Positions 23,475 through 32,376 of a stretch of DNA of 64,000 nt are shown here, one piece after another. Below the pieces are notes generated by a model, which made no database searches, was not told the DNA's origin, and saw only the letters and a program-made list of their open reading frames with translations. Position numbers and translations under genes: made by a program. Within the stretch, counting starts at the first letter, position 1, and every line of letters begins with the position of its first letter. The DNA is from Nitrosopumilus sp. Lineage in GTDB: Archaea > Thermoproteota > Nitrososphaeria > Nitrososphaerales > Nitrosopumilaceae. Location of the stretch: assembly GCF_025699255.1 (NCBI RefSeq), contig NZ_JAILWA010000002.1, positions 196,948 through 260,947 on the forward strand, written 5' to 3'.

Positions 23475-24337
23475 GATTTCACAATCTTTATTGTATTGTT
23501 TAATTTCCCTAAATTTTCAATTTCCATTTCAACTTTGTCTCCATCTTTCAAAAATACTGCATTAGGTTTGTTGAGCATTACCCCAGCTGGCGTACCTGTA
23601 GAAATAATGTCTCCTTTTTCTAATGTCATTACTTTGGAAATTTTTGAAACTATTTCTGGAATTTTAATAAACATGTTATTTGTTGATGAATTTTGTCTCA
23701 TCTCTCCATTAATTTTGGTAGTCATTTTCAAATTTTGAGGATCTTGGATTTCATCTTTTGTTGTTATCCATGGACCACAAGGAGCAAAAGAATCAAAACT
23801 TTTTCCTCTTGTAAATTGTTTATCTTTGAATTGAATGTCTCTTGCTGAAACATCATTGAATACCATATAGCCAAATATTGCATCATTGGCATCATCTATG
23901 CTAATATTTTTACAATTTTTACCAATAATCAGGGCTAATTCAATTTCATAGTCTAATTGAGTCACAAAATCAGGACATACAATATTTGAATTTGTACTGT
24001 TTAACGCTGTTCGTGGTTTGATAACAATGGCAGGATCTTCTGGCGCTTGTAATCCTTGTTCTTTTGCATGATCTACATAATTGAATGCCAAACAAATGAT
24101 TTTGTTTGGATTTGGAATTGGTGACAATAATTTGAATTTTGAAATGTTTTCTTCGTATGGAAGATCCTTAATTTTATTTTTAATTTCATCAAACCACCCG
24201 TCAAAAAGAAAATCTTTTACATTTTGTGGAATGGGAACTCCTGTTAAGTAAGTAATTTCATCTTTTGTAGATACTTTGTCTCCTTTAACAAAACCATATG
24301 TTTCGTTATTTCCATATGACAATCGTGCAATTTTCAT
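23471..24337 (-). CDS. Fumarylacetoacetate hydrolase (FAH) family protein
   Basis: A 288-aa enzyme with the FAH C-terminal domain. The conserved metal site acidic residues are in LDYEIELALIIGK (E-x-E) and GYMVFNDVSARDIQ (Asp), and the turn GDIISTGTPAGVM is a family hallmark. Members hydrolyse or decarboxylate acyl-pyruvates, or act as oxaloacetate decarboxylases; the substrate cannot be told by eye. It follows gltX by six bases at the end of the rpoN-eno-isoprenoid operon. ATG start. Confidence 0.9.
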   Translation of the reverse strand: MKIARLSYGNNETYGFVKGDKVSTKDEITYLTGVPIPQNVKDFLFDGWFDEIKNKIKDLPYEENISKFKLLSPIPNPNKIICLAFNYVDHAKEQGLQAPEDPAIVIKPRTALNSTNSNIVCPDFVTQLDYEIELALIIGKNCKNISIDDANDAIFGYMVFNDVSARDIQFKDKQFTRGKSFDSFAPCGPWITTKDEIQDPQNLKMTTKINGEMRQNSSTNNMFIKIPEIVSKISKVMTLEKGDIISTGTPAGVMLNKPNAVFLKDGDKVEMEIENLGKLNNTIKIVKS

Positions 24338-24343
24338 TATTAC

Positions 24344-26053
24344 TCACTTGTGTGTAAAAATTGCTTGATTCTGTGAATCCTTTCTACAATACCCAAATCT
24401 AACAAATTGAATTTCTTCTCCTTCCTTTAATTGTAGATAATGTGGTTCTGTATAAACGTCTAATTCTTCTAAACTATTTTCATTAAACTCTTCACCATTG
24501 AATAAAATTTTTGGAATAATCATTTTAATCTCATGAGCTGTTTTTTGAGGAACCCATTGAATTTTCAAAATGTTGTCTGTTTTACCATTTTCTACAAATT
24601 CTCCTTCTAATTCAATTCCTGATTTTTTAATTAATACATTACCTAAACCTAAAAGTCTGATTTCTGTCCCTTCTTTGATATTTTGCACATCGTCACCAGA
24701 AATGTAAAAATTTCCATCTACATCGATTTTTCTTTTACCCATATCGTTTACTGGATGATTTGAAATTTCAACTGATGACAATGATAAGTTATTCACTTTG
24801 AGCTTTTTGGCATTACTTACCATGAATAATCTGATACTGTTTGCATCTACAAATTTTCTGTTAAATGCTTCAAGTGAATCAAATGGTGCTAAGGTGTTGG
24901 CTTTTGTTAATCCTAAAGACATGATAAATTTTCTAATGGCCTCGGGCTTGATGCCTCTTCTTCTTAATGCCTCTAGTGTGGGTAATCTTGGATCATCATA
25001 CCATGATACCTTTCCTTCTTCAATCAAAGGTTTGATAATTCTTTTAGAAATGGGCATTCCTTTGAATTCTAACCTTGAGAAAAATCCTTGGATTGGTTTT
25101 CGCATGTTAAGAGCATCTAATATTGCATCGATTAACTCTTTTCTGAGTTCAAATTCTTTTGAACGAAATGCATGAGTTACCCCGTCAATGCTGTCTTCGA
25201 TGGCAACTGCCATATCATAACTTGGCCAAATTCTATATTTTTCTCCCAATGTGTAATGCTTGCCTTCAATAATTCTAAATAATACAGGATCACGCATTAC
25301 TGCATTATCTGCTTCCATATTTCCACGATATCTCACAATTGCATCTCCAGGTTTGAATTTTTGATTCATCTTCTCCCAATTTTTAATATTTTTTTCAATA
25401 TCTTCTCTACTGCATTTACAAGCTTTTCTTTCTCTCCTGTTTTTGCTTATGTCTTCCCTTTTACAAGTACAAACGTAAGCATTTCCAGAATTAATTAATT
25501 CATTTCCTTTCTCATAAAATAATTCCATATCATCTGATGTACTTTTTACAACATCAAATTCAATTCCTAACCATTCTAATCCTACTTTGATTGCTGCATG
25601 ATACTCCATTCTTTCTGCTTCTGGATTTGTATCATCCATTCTAAGGATGAATTTACCTCCATACATTTTGGCGTATTCTGAGTTAATGATGGCAGCTTTT
25701 GCATGACCAATATGTGGATATCCATTTGGTTCTGGAGGAAATCTTGTTATCACTTTACCCTGTTCTGCACCTTTTAGTTCTGGAAGACCCTCTCTTTCTT
25801 CAATTTTTTCTTTGGGTGTTAGCAGTTCTGGAAAATTTTCCTTAATTTCTTTTTCTTGTTCTTCAGATGATAATTGATTAACTGATGCAACAATTTCTGA
25901 AATTTCTGGTGATATCTCTTTTACCTTACTTCTAAATTCTGGTTTTGTTCCGAGAATTTTCCCTAAAATAATTTTATCTCTGGTTTCCCCACCATGCTCA
26001 AAAGCATTTTGCAGAGACATTTTTCTTATCTCTTTTCTCAATTCTTCATCCAT
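24344..26053 (-). CDS. gltX: Glutamyl-tRNA synthetase (archaeal, non-discriminating type)
   Basis: A 569-aa class I synthetase. HIGH (residues 114-117) lies in PEPNGYPHIGHAKAA, the KMSKS counterpart is in GMPISKRIIKPL, a Cys-rich knob (CTCKREDI...CKCSRED) is present, and the C-terminal half is the beta-barrel type shared by archaeal GluRS and eukaryotic GlnRS. Archaea lack GlnRS and use this enzyme to charge both tRNA-Glu and tRNA-Gln, the latter amidated by GatDE (known). It lies 20 bases after the GGPP synthase gene in the same operon. Confidence 0.95.
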   Translation of the reverse strand: MDEELRKEIRKMSLQNAFEHGGETRDKIILGKILGTKPEFRSKVKEISPEISEIVASVNQLSSEEQEKEIKENFPELLTPKEKIEEREGLPELKGAEQGKVITRFPPEPNGYPHIGHAKAAIINSEYAKMYGGKFILRMDDTNPEAERMEYHAAIKVGLEWLGIEFDVVKSTSDDMELFYEKGNELINSGNAYVCTCKREDISKNRRERKACKCSREDIEKNIKNWEKMNQKFKPGDAIVRYRGNMEADNAVMRDPVLFRIIEGKHYTLGEKYRIWPSYDMAVAIEDSIDGVTHAFRSKEFELRKELIDAILDALNMRKPIQGFFSRLEFKGMPISKRIIKPLIEEGKVSWYDDPRLPTLEALRRRGIKPEAIRKFIMSLGLTKANTLAPFDSLEAFNRKFVDANSIRLFMVSNAKKLKVNNLSLSSVEISNHPVNDMGKRKIDVDGNFYISGDDVQNIKEGTEIRLLGLGNVLIKKSGIELEGEFVENGKTDNILKIQWVPQKTAHEIKMIIPKILFNGEEFNENSLEELDVYTEPHYLQLKEGEEIQFVRFGYCRKDSQNQAIFTHK

Positions 26054-26073
26054 GCTAATCTAACCTGTTGTGT

Positions 26074-27054
26074 CTATACGCTTCTTTTAACAACAAAATC
26101 TAATAATGAAATTAATTCTGATTTTGAAGGACCTGAATACATCGCTAATGATTTTTCAGCTTTTTCTGCATATTTTAGAGCCTGTTTTCTTACATTTTGC
26201 TCAATACCTAGGGATCTAATGACTTCAACCGCTTTGCTCAGATCTGTTTTTGAAATTTCTGAATTTCCAAATGCTTTTAGAATGATTTTTTTATCTTTAC
26301 CTTTTGCTAATTTGATTGCCATTAGAATTGGAAGTGATTTTTTGCCTTCCCTAAGATCATTGCCTACTGGCTTTTTGGTAATTTTAGGATCGCCCATGAC
26401 CCCAATAAGATCATCAGTGATTTGAAATGCTATTCCTAAATTCCTTCCAAATGATGAAAGATTCGAAATATCTTTTGCCTTACTTGTTGCACAAATTGCT
26501 CCCATTGCACAAGATACATCAAACAGTGCAGCCGTTTTTTTACCTATCATTGTAATGTATTCTGCTTGCGATGGTATCTTTTTCTCCTCTGCCATTTTGA
26601 TATCTAGTAATTGACCTTCACATACATCTACACAAGCTTTTGCAAGTCTTGATACTAGTTGAGTAGTTGCATCTGTTGATAATTTTGAATCTGTGATTAC
26701 TTGAAATGCTTTTGAAAATAATACATCTCCTGCAAGAATTGCTATTGGCATTCCAAATTTTTTATGAACTGTTGGCACCCCATGTCGCATTTCATCATTA
26801 TCCATAATGTCGTCATGAACTAATGTAAAATTATGTACCATTTCTACTGCACTTGCTGCAGGCATTGCATTGGAGACTTTTCCTTTTAAAATTTGACAAC
26901 TTCTAATTACCATATATGGTCTGAGCCTCTTTCCTCCATTCACGATTAGATGCCCTGCAGCATCATAGAGTTTCTTTGGATTTCCTTTTAGTTTTGAATT
27001 AAGATATTTGTTGACGGTTTTTGCGTTTTGTTCCATTTGTTTAGTTTTTTTCAT
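26074..27054 (-). CDS. Geranylgeranyl diphosphate synthase-like prenyl synthase
   Basis: A 326-aa prenyl synthase. GGKRLRP precedes the first Asp-rich motif DDIMD (LVHDDIMDNDEMRHG); the second region reads FQITDDLIGVMGD, with the last Asp replaced by Gly. It makes the C20 chain for archaeal membrane lipids; chain length is inferred from its place after mevalonate kinase, isopentenyl phosphate kinase and IPP isomerase genes. The ATG overlaps the end of idi by 14 bases. Confidence 0.92.
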   Translation of the reverse strand: MKKTKQMEQNAKTVNKYLNSKLKGNPKKLYDAAGHLIVNGGKRLRPYMVIRSCQILKGKVSNAMPAASAVEMVHNFTLVHDDIMDNDEMRHGVPTVHKKFGMPIAILAGDVLFSKAFQVITDSKLSTDATTQLVSRLAKACVDVCEGQLLDIKMAEEKKIPSQAEYITMIGKKTAALFDVSCAMGAICATSKAKDISNLSSFGRNLGIAFQITDDLIGVMGDPKITKKPVGNDLREGKKSLPILMAIKLAKGKDKKIILKAFGNSEISKTDLSKAVEVIRSLGIEQNVRKQALKYAEKAEKSLAMYSGPSKSELISLLDFVVKRSV

Positions 27055-27691
27055 TTACTAATCTCCATTTGTCTACTGGTAGATGAACCTTGATTGCCTT
27101 TTGTAATTCATCATTAATTTCACTATTCATCCACGTAGATAAGATATTTGCATGCTTTTCAAGCATAGATTTATCCGATTTTTCTAATAATTGGAGGGCA
27201 ATTAACATCCACGGACAATAAATTTCTGGCTTAATCCTTATTTCTTCAAGTAATTCTTTAGGTGACATCCATTTAATTTCATCAATTTCTCCTTTGATTT
27301 CTTTTAGTTCTGTTGATTTGTCTATAATCCCAATTAATGTCCCACAAATTTCATTTTCAGAACCCACATTTTTGTAGGGAACATGATATTCAAATTTATG
27401 TAAATAATCTAAAGTACCTGTAATTCCTAATTCTTCAGGCATTCTTCTTTCTCCTGACGAAACATACGTTTCTGATTCTCTTGGATGGCTTGCAAATGTT
27501 CCGTCCCAATCATTTGGCCATAACATTTTTTCTTTAGCTCTTCTTGTAAGAACCAGCCTTCCTTCATTATCAAACAACAAGGCCGTAAATGCTCTATGTA
27601 ATTTCCCATTTGGCAAGTGACATTTTACTTTCTCTTCTTTACCTATTGGATTATCATTTTCATCAACTAAAATCACAAATTCTTCAGACAT
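27041..27691 (-). CDS. idi: Isopentenyl-diphosphate delta-isomerase, type I
   Basis: A Nudix-fold isomerase of about 216 aa. HRAFTALLFDNEGRLVLTRRA and TFASHPRESETYVSSGERRMPEELGI match the IDI-1 active site with its His/Glu metal site. The catalytic cysteine region differs from E. coli: ASHPRE has Ser where Cys is usual (see findings). It interconverts IPP and DMAPP. Internal ATG at 27691 (MSEEFVILVDENDNPIG) is preferred because it shortens the overlap with ipk from 38 to 8 bases. Confidence 0.88.
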   Translation of the reverse strand: MSEEFVILVDENDNPIGKEEKVKCHLPNGKLHRAFTALLFDNEGRLVLTRRAKEKMLWPNDWDGTFASHPRESETYVSSGERRMPEELGITGTLDYLHKFEYHVPYKNVGSENEICGTLIGIIDKSTELKEIKGEIDEIKWMSPKELLEEIRIKPEIYCPWMLIALQLLEKSDKSMLEKHANILSTWMNSEINDELQKAIKVHLPVDKWRLVNEKN

Positions 27692-28445
27692 TTCTTTTAC
27701 CTCTAAACAGTGTTCCTTCAAATGTCCTATTTTTAACCGCTTTCACAATTCTTTCAGGCTTGTTACCGTTTACAAAGAAAACGTTTAATCCACTCTTGGC
27801 AATTTTTAATGCTTCTTCTACTTTTCTAGTCATTCCTCCAGTAACATCCATTTTATTTTCAGAAATTGTTGGTCGTTCTCCATGTAATTCATAGATTAAT
27901 TTTTTTGATTTTAAATCAGAATACAATCCATCTTCGTTTAATGCAAAAATACAGAGTCTTGGCTTTAGGATTTTTGCAAGATGAGTCATAATTTTATCGC
28001 CTGATAAAATGTATGTTTTTTTCTGACCAAACCATAACGCATCTCCATATGTGACTGGAATTAGACCTGACTTGGCAATTTTTTCGATTTCTTTAATTTT
28101 TTTTGTAATTGGTTTATTTCCATCCATAAAATCTGTTGGTGGAAGACAGTATGGATTTAGTTTGTTTTTTAACATTGAATCTAAAATAATTTTATTTAAT
28201 TCAATCATTGAATTTTTAACTATGGAAACTCCTCTGAGATTATATTTTCTCTCTTTTGTATGCATATCGTATTTTACCGACCAATAATGTCCATAGGAGC
28301 CGCCTCCATGAACAATGATGATTGGTTCTTCAATTTTCCTTAAACTTTTAGCAAGATTTTCTATTGTTTTTTTCCTAGGTGAAAGTGGTTTTTCTTTATT
28401 TGTAATTATTGATCCTCCTAATTTGATTAGAATCATGTTGTTCAA
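27684..28445 (-). CDS. ipk: Isopentenyl phosphate kinase
   Basis: A 253-aa amino-acid-kinase-fold enzyme. The start IKLGGSIITNKE (phosphate loop and Lys), VHGGGSYGHYWSVKY with the catalytic His typical of IPK, and DVTGGMTRKVEEA near the C-terminus are all visible. It phosphorylates isopentenyl phosphate to IPP, the last step of the archaeal mevalonate pathway variants. It follows mevalonate kinase by 14 bases and overlaps the isomerase gene. Confidence 0.94.
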   Translation of the reverse strand: MNNMILIKLGGSIITNKEKPLSPRKKTIENLAKSLRKIEEPIIIVHGGGSYGHYWSVKYDMHTKERKYNLRGVSIVKNSMIELNKIILDSMLKNKLNPYCLPPTDFMDGNKPITKKIKEIEKIAKSGLIPVTYGDALWFGQKKTYILSGDKIMTHLAKILKPRLCIFALNEDGLYSDLKSKKLIYELHGERPTISENKMDVTGGMTRKVEEALKIAKSGLNVFFVNGNKPERIVKAVKNRTFEGTLFRGKRNV

Positions 28446-28459
28446 AATTAATTGATCAA

Positions 28460-29401
28460 TTAAAAAGTATCCAGTCCTCTAAAATCAATTTTCACAGAAA
28501 AACATTCGTAATTCTCATCTTTGAATTGTTTCATAGTTTCTTTGAGATTTAGTTCATCAGTTAATGATATGATGCACCCCCCTCCTCCAGCACCAGTAAT
28601 TTTTGCACCGTATGATTTGTCTTGACCAATTTTTACCATCTTTCTTAGTTTTTCATTTGAAATCCCTATTGTCTCTAAATATTCTTGATTTTCTGATATT
28701 TTTTTTCCTAGTTCTTTTAAATTATTTTCTTTTAATATATTCAAAACATTTTCTACTAATTTTGATTCTTTATTGCATAGTTCAGAAAATCTCTCTTCAT
28801 TTTTTTCTTTAAATTGTTTTACTCCTTCTACTACTGATTTAGTTGAATGCTCTATGTTTGAATTAGCAATAACTAGATGAAAATTAGGCTCGGATTCTAT
28901 TTTATTAAACCCGTTTTCTTTGCCATACTCCATAATTCCTCCATATGTACAAACAGTACAATCTGCACCAGATGTATTTTCAAAAATAGTTTTTTCAGCT
29001 TCAATAGCTAGTTCCAAAATTTCTTTTTTAGATGTTTTTTTAAATAGTCGTGATATTGCTGCAGCCCCTGCAACACAACATGCTGATGATGATCCTAGAC
29101 CTACTCCTAATGGAATTTCAGATTCTACAAAAATTTTAATTCCACAATTTTGATTTTTTGTAAATTTGTTTGCCAAAAAATAAAATGGTTTTAATGGTGA
29201 ATTAATTTCAGAAATTCTTTTGTCGCATTCTAGTTCTAACTCCCCAATGTTTGATTTAATTGAAATCTTTTTTTCTTTAATAATCTCTGCAGTAACTGTG
29301 ATTCTTTTATCAATTGCACATAGAATTGCTTTAACACCATAAACAACAAAGTGTTCTCCAAAAAGAATAACTTTTGCAGGTGCAGAAGCTTTGGATTTCA
29401 A
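28460..29401 (-). CDS. mvk: Mevalonate kinase
   Basis: A 313-aa GHMP kinase. SAPAKVILFGEHFVVYG is the mevalonate kinase start, PLGVGLGSSSACCVAGA is the ATP loop (GHMP motif 2), and KITGAGGGGCIISL is motif 3. It phosphorylates mevalonate at the head of the isoprenoid block. The start is TTG (TTG AAA TCC AAA), the only reasonable start before the conserved SAPAKV, 22 bases after the rpsB stop. Confidence 0.94.
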   Translation of the reverse strand: MKSKASAPAKVILFGEHFVVYGVKAILCAIDKRITVTAEIIKEKKISIKSNIGELELECDKRISEINSPLKPFYFLANKFTKNQNCGIKIFVESEIPLGVGLGSSSACCVAGAAAISRLFKKTSKKEILELAIEAEKTIFENTSGADCTVCTYGGIMEYGKENGFNKIESEPNFHLVIANSNIEHSTKSVVEGVKQFKEKNEERFSELCNKESKLVENVLNILKENNLKELGKKISENQEYLETIGISNEKLRKMVKIGQDKSYGAKITGAGGGGCIISLTDELNLKETMKQFKDENYECFSVKIDFRGLDTF

Positions 29402-29422
29402 TAGGACACTTAATTCTAAAGA

Positions 29423-30046
29423 TTATTCGATTTCTTCTTCGGTAATTTTTGTTTCAAAATCATCGATTTCATTTTTCATTGGATCGTCTTCTTTTAATTC
29501 TCCTTTTTCAATTAAGACTTGACGTACCAATAACCAGTAAACTGTTGCAAGAGCTTTTCTTCCTCTATTATTTGCTGGAATAATCACATCTAGATTTGAT
29601 GTGATGTTGTCTGTATTTGCAATTCCGATAATTGGAATACCTGCATTTGTTGCTTCAATGATAGCTTGTTCATCTACTTGTGGGTCTGAAATTAAAACTA
29701 ATTTTGGTTCAATGTAATATGGCAATGATGGATTGGTTAATGTTCCTGGCATGAATCTTCCAAGTAATTTCTTTGAGCCTAAACTTTCACAGAATTTTTC
29801 AATTGGAGTCTCTGCATATTGTCTTCCTGAGCAAACTATGAGGTTTTCTGCTCCTAATCTATTGATGAATTTGGCTGCAGTTTGAATTTTTTCTAAAGTA
29901 ATGTCCAAATCAAGCATGTACAACCCTTCTGGGCTGGCTTTTGTGATGAATGGTTTCATGAATTTTGTCTTTACTTGTGTTCCTACCCTGATCCCAGTAG
30001 CTAGAACTTTCTTTTTGATGTCTGTTGCTTCAGCTTGTTGACTCAT
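29423..30046 (-). CDS. rpsB: 30S ribosomal protein S2
   Basis: A 207-aa uS2 protein of archaeal/eukaryotic (SA) type. GVRVGTQVKTKFMKPF-like start (GIRVGTQVKTKFM), MLDLDITLEKIQTAAKFI, GRFMPGTLTNPSLPYYIEPKLV and PIIGIANTDNITSNLDVIIPANNRGRKALA are highly conserved family blocks. The C-terminal 25 residues form an acidic tail. It sits seven bases after eno in the rpoN operon, as in many archaea. Confidence 0.97.
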   Translation of the reverse strand: MSQQAEATDIKKKVLATGIRVGTQVKTKFMKPFITKASPEGLYMLDLDITLEKIQTAAKFINRLGAENLIVCSGRQYAETPIEKFCESLGSKKLLGRFMPGTLTNPSLPYYIEPKLVLISDPQVDEQAIIEATNAGIPIIGIANTDNITSNLDVIIPANNRGRKALATVYWLLVRQVLIEKGELKEDDPMKNEIDDFETKITEEEIE

Positions 30047-30053
30047 GACGATT

Positions 30054-31292
30054 TTAAATCTCTGCCATACCGCGTATTAAATCATGCTCTGATAGTCGTA
30101 ATAATTCATTAAGTTTAGCTACTCTTTCTCCTCCTACAATGCCTACTTTGAGCATTTTTGACTTTGTAGCAAGACCAATATGGGATATTTGTGAGTCTGT
30201 AGACTCTCCAGATCTGTGTGAAGTAATTAATTTGATGTTGTTTTGAGTTGCCTCATCAGCAAATTCTAATGCATCAAAAAGACTCCCTGCTTGATTTACT
30301 TTTAATATTGCAGCATTACATGATTTTCCATCAATAGCCTTCTTCAGAATATTCTTGTTTGTGACAGTTAGATCATCCCCTGTTACCAGTGTGTCTGGGA
30401 ATTTTTTTGTTAGTTCTGCCATGTCCTCAAAAGCCTCCTCATGAACTGCATCTTCTGCATAAATTAATTTGAATTTTTCAATAATGTTTGCTGCAAAATC
30501 AATTTGTTCTCCTGTAGAATTCTCAAATCCTGCTCTATCGTAAATATATTTTGTTTTTTCTTCATCCCATTGTGTTGATGATGCAAAGTCTACTCCTAAG
30601 GATACTTCTTTTCCTAAAGTAAATCCTAAATTCTCACAAGCCTTTGCAGAAATTTCTAATGCTTTTTGATTGTCTAATTTTGGTGCCCATCCACCTTCAT
30701 CTCCTCTACCATTTGTAAAATTAGGATCTTCTTTTTCTAAAACTCTACGAAGTTCTTTATGAACTGACAAATTAATTTCAATAGATTCCTCGATAGTTTT
30801 TGAGCCTGTAGCACAAATCAGAATTTCTTGTATGTCTGGAGTTCCAGGACCTGCATGAGCTCCTCCTCCTAAAATATTTCCTAATGGAAATGGAAATTTG
30901 AATGAAGATTCAGATGATAATATTTTAAACAATGGTTCTCCTGATGCTTTCGCAGCTGATTCCATTGATGCAATTGTTACTGCAAATGCTAATGCCCCTC
31001 CAATAACAGAATAATTTTCAGTTCCGTCTAATTCTTTTAGGATATCGTGGATTCCTTTCAGATCAGATGATTCTAATCCAACAAATTTTTGAGCATTTTC
31101 TTTTAAGATCTTTAAACTTTCTTCTGGTTTTCCATTAGGAAAACTTACTGCTTCATATTTCCCTACACTCGCTCCAGAAGGAGCACATACTCTTCCTAAA
31201 AATTGATTATCTGAATGAACATCTATTTCAACTGTTTTACTTCCTCTACTATTGTATAGAATACGTCCTTCGATTGAAGAAATCTTGGCCAA
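30054..31292 (-). CDS. eno: Enolase (phosphopyruvate hydratase)
   Basis: A 412-aa enolase. Conserved parts are ILYNSRGSKTVEIDV, the GGGAHAG loop, GDEGGWAP, metal residues in LGVDFASS, YAEDAVHEE and TGDDLTVTN, and the C-terminal LITSHRSGESTDSQISHI. It interconverts 2-phosphoglycerate and phosphoenolpyruvate. ILYNSRGSKTVE differs from the usual SRGNPT in two residues. It follows rpoN by one base. Confidence 0.97.
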   Translation of the reverse strand: MAKISSIEGRILYNSRGSKTVEIDVHSDNQFLGRVCAPSGASVGKYEAVSFPNGKPEESLKILKENAQKFVGLESSDLKGIHDILKELDGTENYSVIGGALAFAVTIASMESAAKASGEPLFKILSSESSFKFPFPLGNILGGGAHAGPGTPDIQEILICATGSKTIEESIEINLSVHKELRRVLEKEDPNFTNGRGDEGGWAPKLDNQKALEISAKACENLGFTLGKEVSLGVDFASSTQWDEEKTKYIYDRAGFENSTGEQIDFAANIIEKFKLIYAEDAVHEEAFEDMAELTKKFPDTLVTGDDLTVTNKNILKKAIDGKSCNAAILKVNQAGSLFDALEFADEATQNNIKLITSHRSGESTDSQISHIGLATKSKMLKVGIVGGERVAKLNELLRLSEHDLIRGMAEI

Positions 31293-31293
31293 A

Positions 31294-31530
31294 TTATTCT
31301 AGCTCAGATTGAACTTCTTGTTTTCTTCTTTGAATTGCTTCGTAGAATGGGATTACTTGTTGTATTGTTTCTACGGTAGTCAAAAGCATTCTTCTACAAC
31401 AATACCTTTCAAGACCTAAGGAATCAAGAGTTTTTGTAGGATCTTCCCCTGCTTTAATTTTATTTTGATAATCTTCAAATTTATCAGCAATTAATTTTCC
31501 ACAAGTTAAACATCTAACAGGAATTAACAC
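31294..31530 (-). CDS. rpoN: RNA polymerase subunit N (Rpb10)
   Basis: A small zinc-binding polymerase subunit. IPVRCLTCGKLIADKF gives the CxxC half and RYCCRRMLLTTVE the CC half of the Rpb10 zinc site. The start is taken as GTG at 31530, giving MLIPVRCLTCGK; longer versions would need TTG at 31548. The GTG lies about 25 bases from the TATA element at 31550-31560, so the operon transcript is probably leaderless. The C-terminal 15 residues (RRKQEVQSELE) extend beyond typical archaeal RpoN. First gene of the operon. Confidence 0.93.
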   Translation of the reverse strand: MLIPVRCLTCGKLIADKFEDYQNKIKAGEDPTKTLDSLGLERYCCRRMLLTTVETIQQVIPFYEAIQRRKQEVQSELE

Positions 31531-31549
31531 GAACGAAAAAGTAACCAAG

Positions 31550-31560
31550 GATTATAAAAA
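31550..31560. promoter_or_regulatory. Palindromic TATA element shared by rpoN operon and tRNA-Leu
   Basis: The stretch GATTATAAAAA contains the perfect palindrome TTATAA at 31552-31557. Its centre is about 25 bases from the rpoN GTG on the minus strand and about 26 bases from the tRNA-Leu 5' end on the plus strand. Both distances equal the archaeal TATA-to-start spacing, and no second TATA-like element lies between the two genes. Confidence 0.6.
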
Positions 31561-31580
31561 CCATGCAAGAAAAATTCCTT

Positions 31581-31665
31581 GCGGACGTCGCCCAGCCTGG
31601 CCAAAGGCGCTAGCTTGAGGGGCTAGTCTCTCAGGAGTTCGTGGGTTCAAATCCCATCGTCCGCA
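31581..31665 (+). tRNA. tRNA-Leu (GAG anticodon)
   Basis: A class II tRNA of 85 bases. Acceptor GCGGACG/CGTCCGC with discriminator A; anticodon stem CTAGC/GCTAG with loop TTGAGGG, anticodon GAG; a long variable arm (TCTCTCAGGAGTTC region); T arm GTGGG-TTCAAAT-CCCAT. No CCA is encoded. Confidence 0.95.
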
Positions 31666-31671
31666 CTAGGC

Positions 31672-32286
31672 CTATTTCTCTAATTTCTCTAAAATCTTGA
31701 TTAATTCTGTTCGTCTTTTTTCTTCAGTAATAACCGATCTGACATCATCAACTAGAATTCGGTTTACATCAATTTTTCTTCGTGCTTCTTTTACTACCTT
31801 ATCGTACATTGAGAAAGTGTAAAGTTGAAGATACAAACTTTCCATTACTTCAAATAATCTTGTTGCCTCATCAATTTTATCCATTCTGATTTTATCAAAT
31901 ACCTGTCTTTTCAATTCTCCAATACAATCCAGCAATCCTAATACATATGATTCAGACATTACTGATAATTTTTTATCTGATGGGATTTCTTTTTGTTCAA
32001 CAATAGCAATTAGACATGCAGCTTCTACAAATTCTTGTTCTGGTGTGATCAGATATCTACTTAATCCTCCTGTTGCTTTTTTCTTGTATTTTTTTAATAA
32101 TATCTGGGCTTGTTTTAGGTTCTTTTTACCAGTAATCAAATCTCCTTTATGAACAGCAATTATTGATTTGCTGCAAAGAATGACGATCTCTCTTGTATTT
32201 TTTAATAAAAATTCTCTGGCGTCTTGAGTTTCTTCTAACTCTTTTGCAATTTTATTTAATGATGGTTTTACGTTTTTTAATGTCAT
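31672..32286 (-). CDS. Archaeal translin-family RNA-binding protein
   Basis: A 204-aa all-helical protein. Features typical of the translin/TRAX family are REFLLKNTREIVILCSKSIIAVH, the EQEFVEAACLIAI helix with acidic residues, and YVLGLLDCIGELKRQVFDKI. Eukaryotic translin/TRAX form the C3PO nuclease that trims tRNA and siRNA fragments; archaeal homologues form an RNase-like octamer. ATG start. Its 3' end is six bases from tRNA-Leu on the other strand. Confidence 0.88.
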   Translation of the reverse strand: MTLKNVKPSLNKIAKELEETQDAREFLLKNTREIVILCSKSIIAVHKGDLITGKKNLKQAQILLKKYKKKATGGLSRYLITPEQEFVEAACLIAIVEQKEIPSDKKLSVMSESYVLGLLDCIGELKRQVFDKIRMDKIDEATRLFEVMESLYLQLYTFSMYDKVVKEARRKIDVNRILVDDVRSVITEEKRRTELIKILEKLEK

Positions 32287-32376
32287 GTTCTATTTGTTTT
32301 AAAACTAGGATAAAGTCGTTTGCTAAGCTCTTAGGAATCATAAAACCTATTTACAAAATATGATTTTTATTAATTG

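Noticed and set aside
24344-26053. Glutaminyl-tRNA synthetase
   Set aside because: The beta-barrel C-terminus is common to archaeal GluRS and GlnRS, but archaea charge tRNA-Gln indirectly; GluRS is the sound call.
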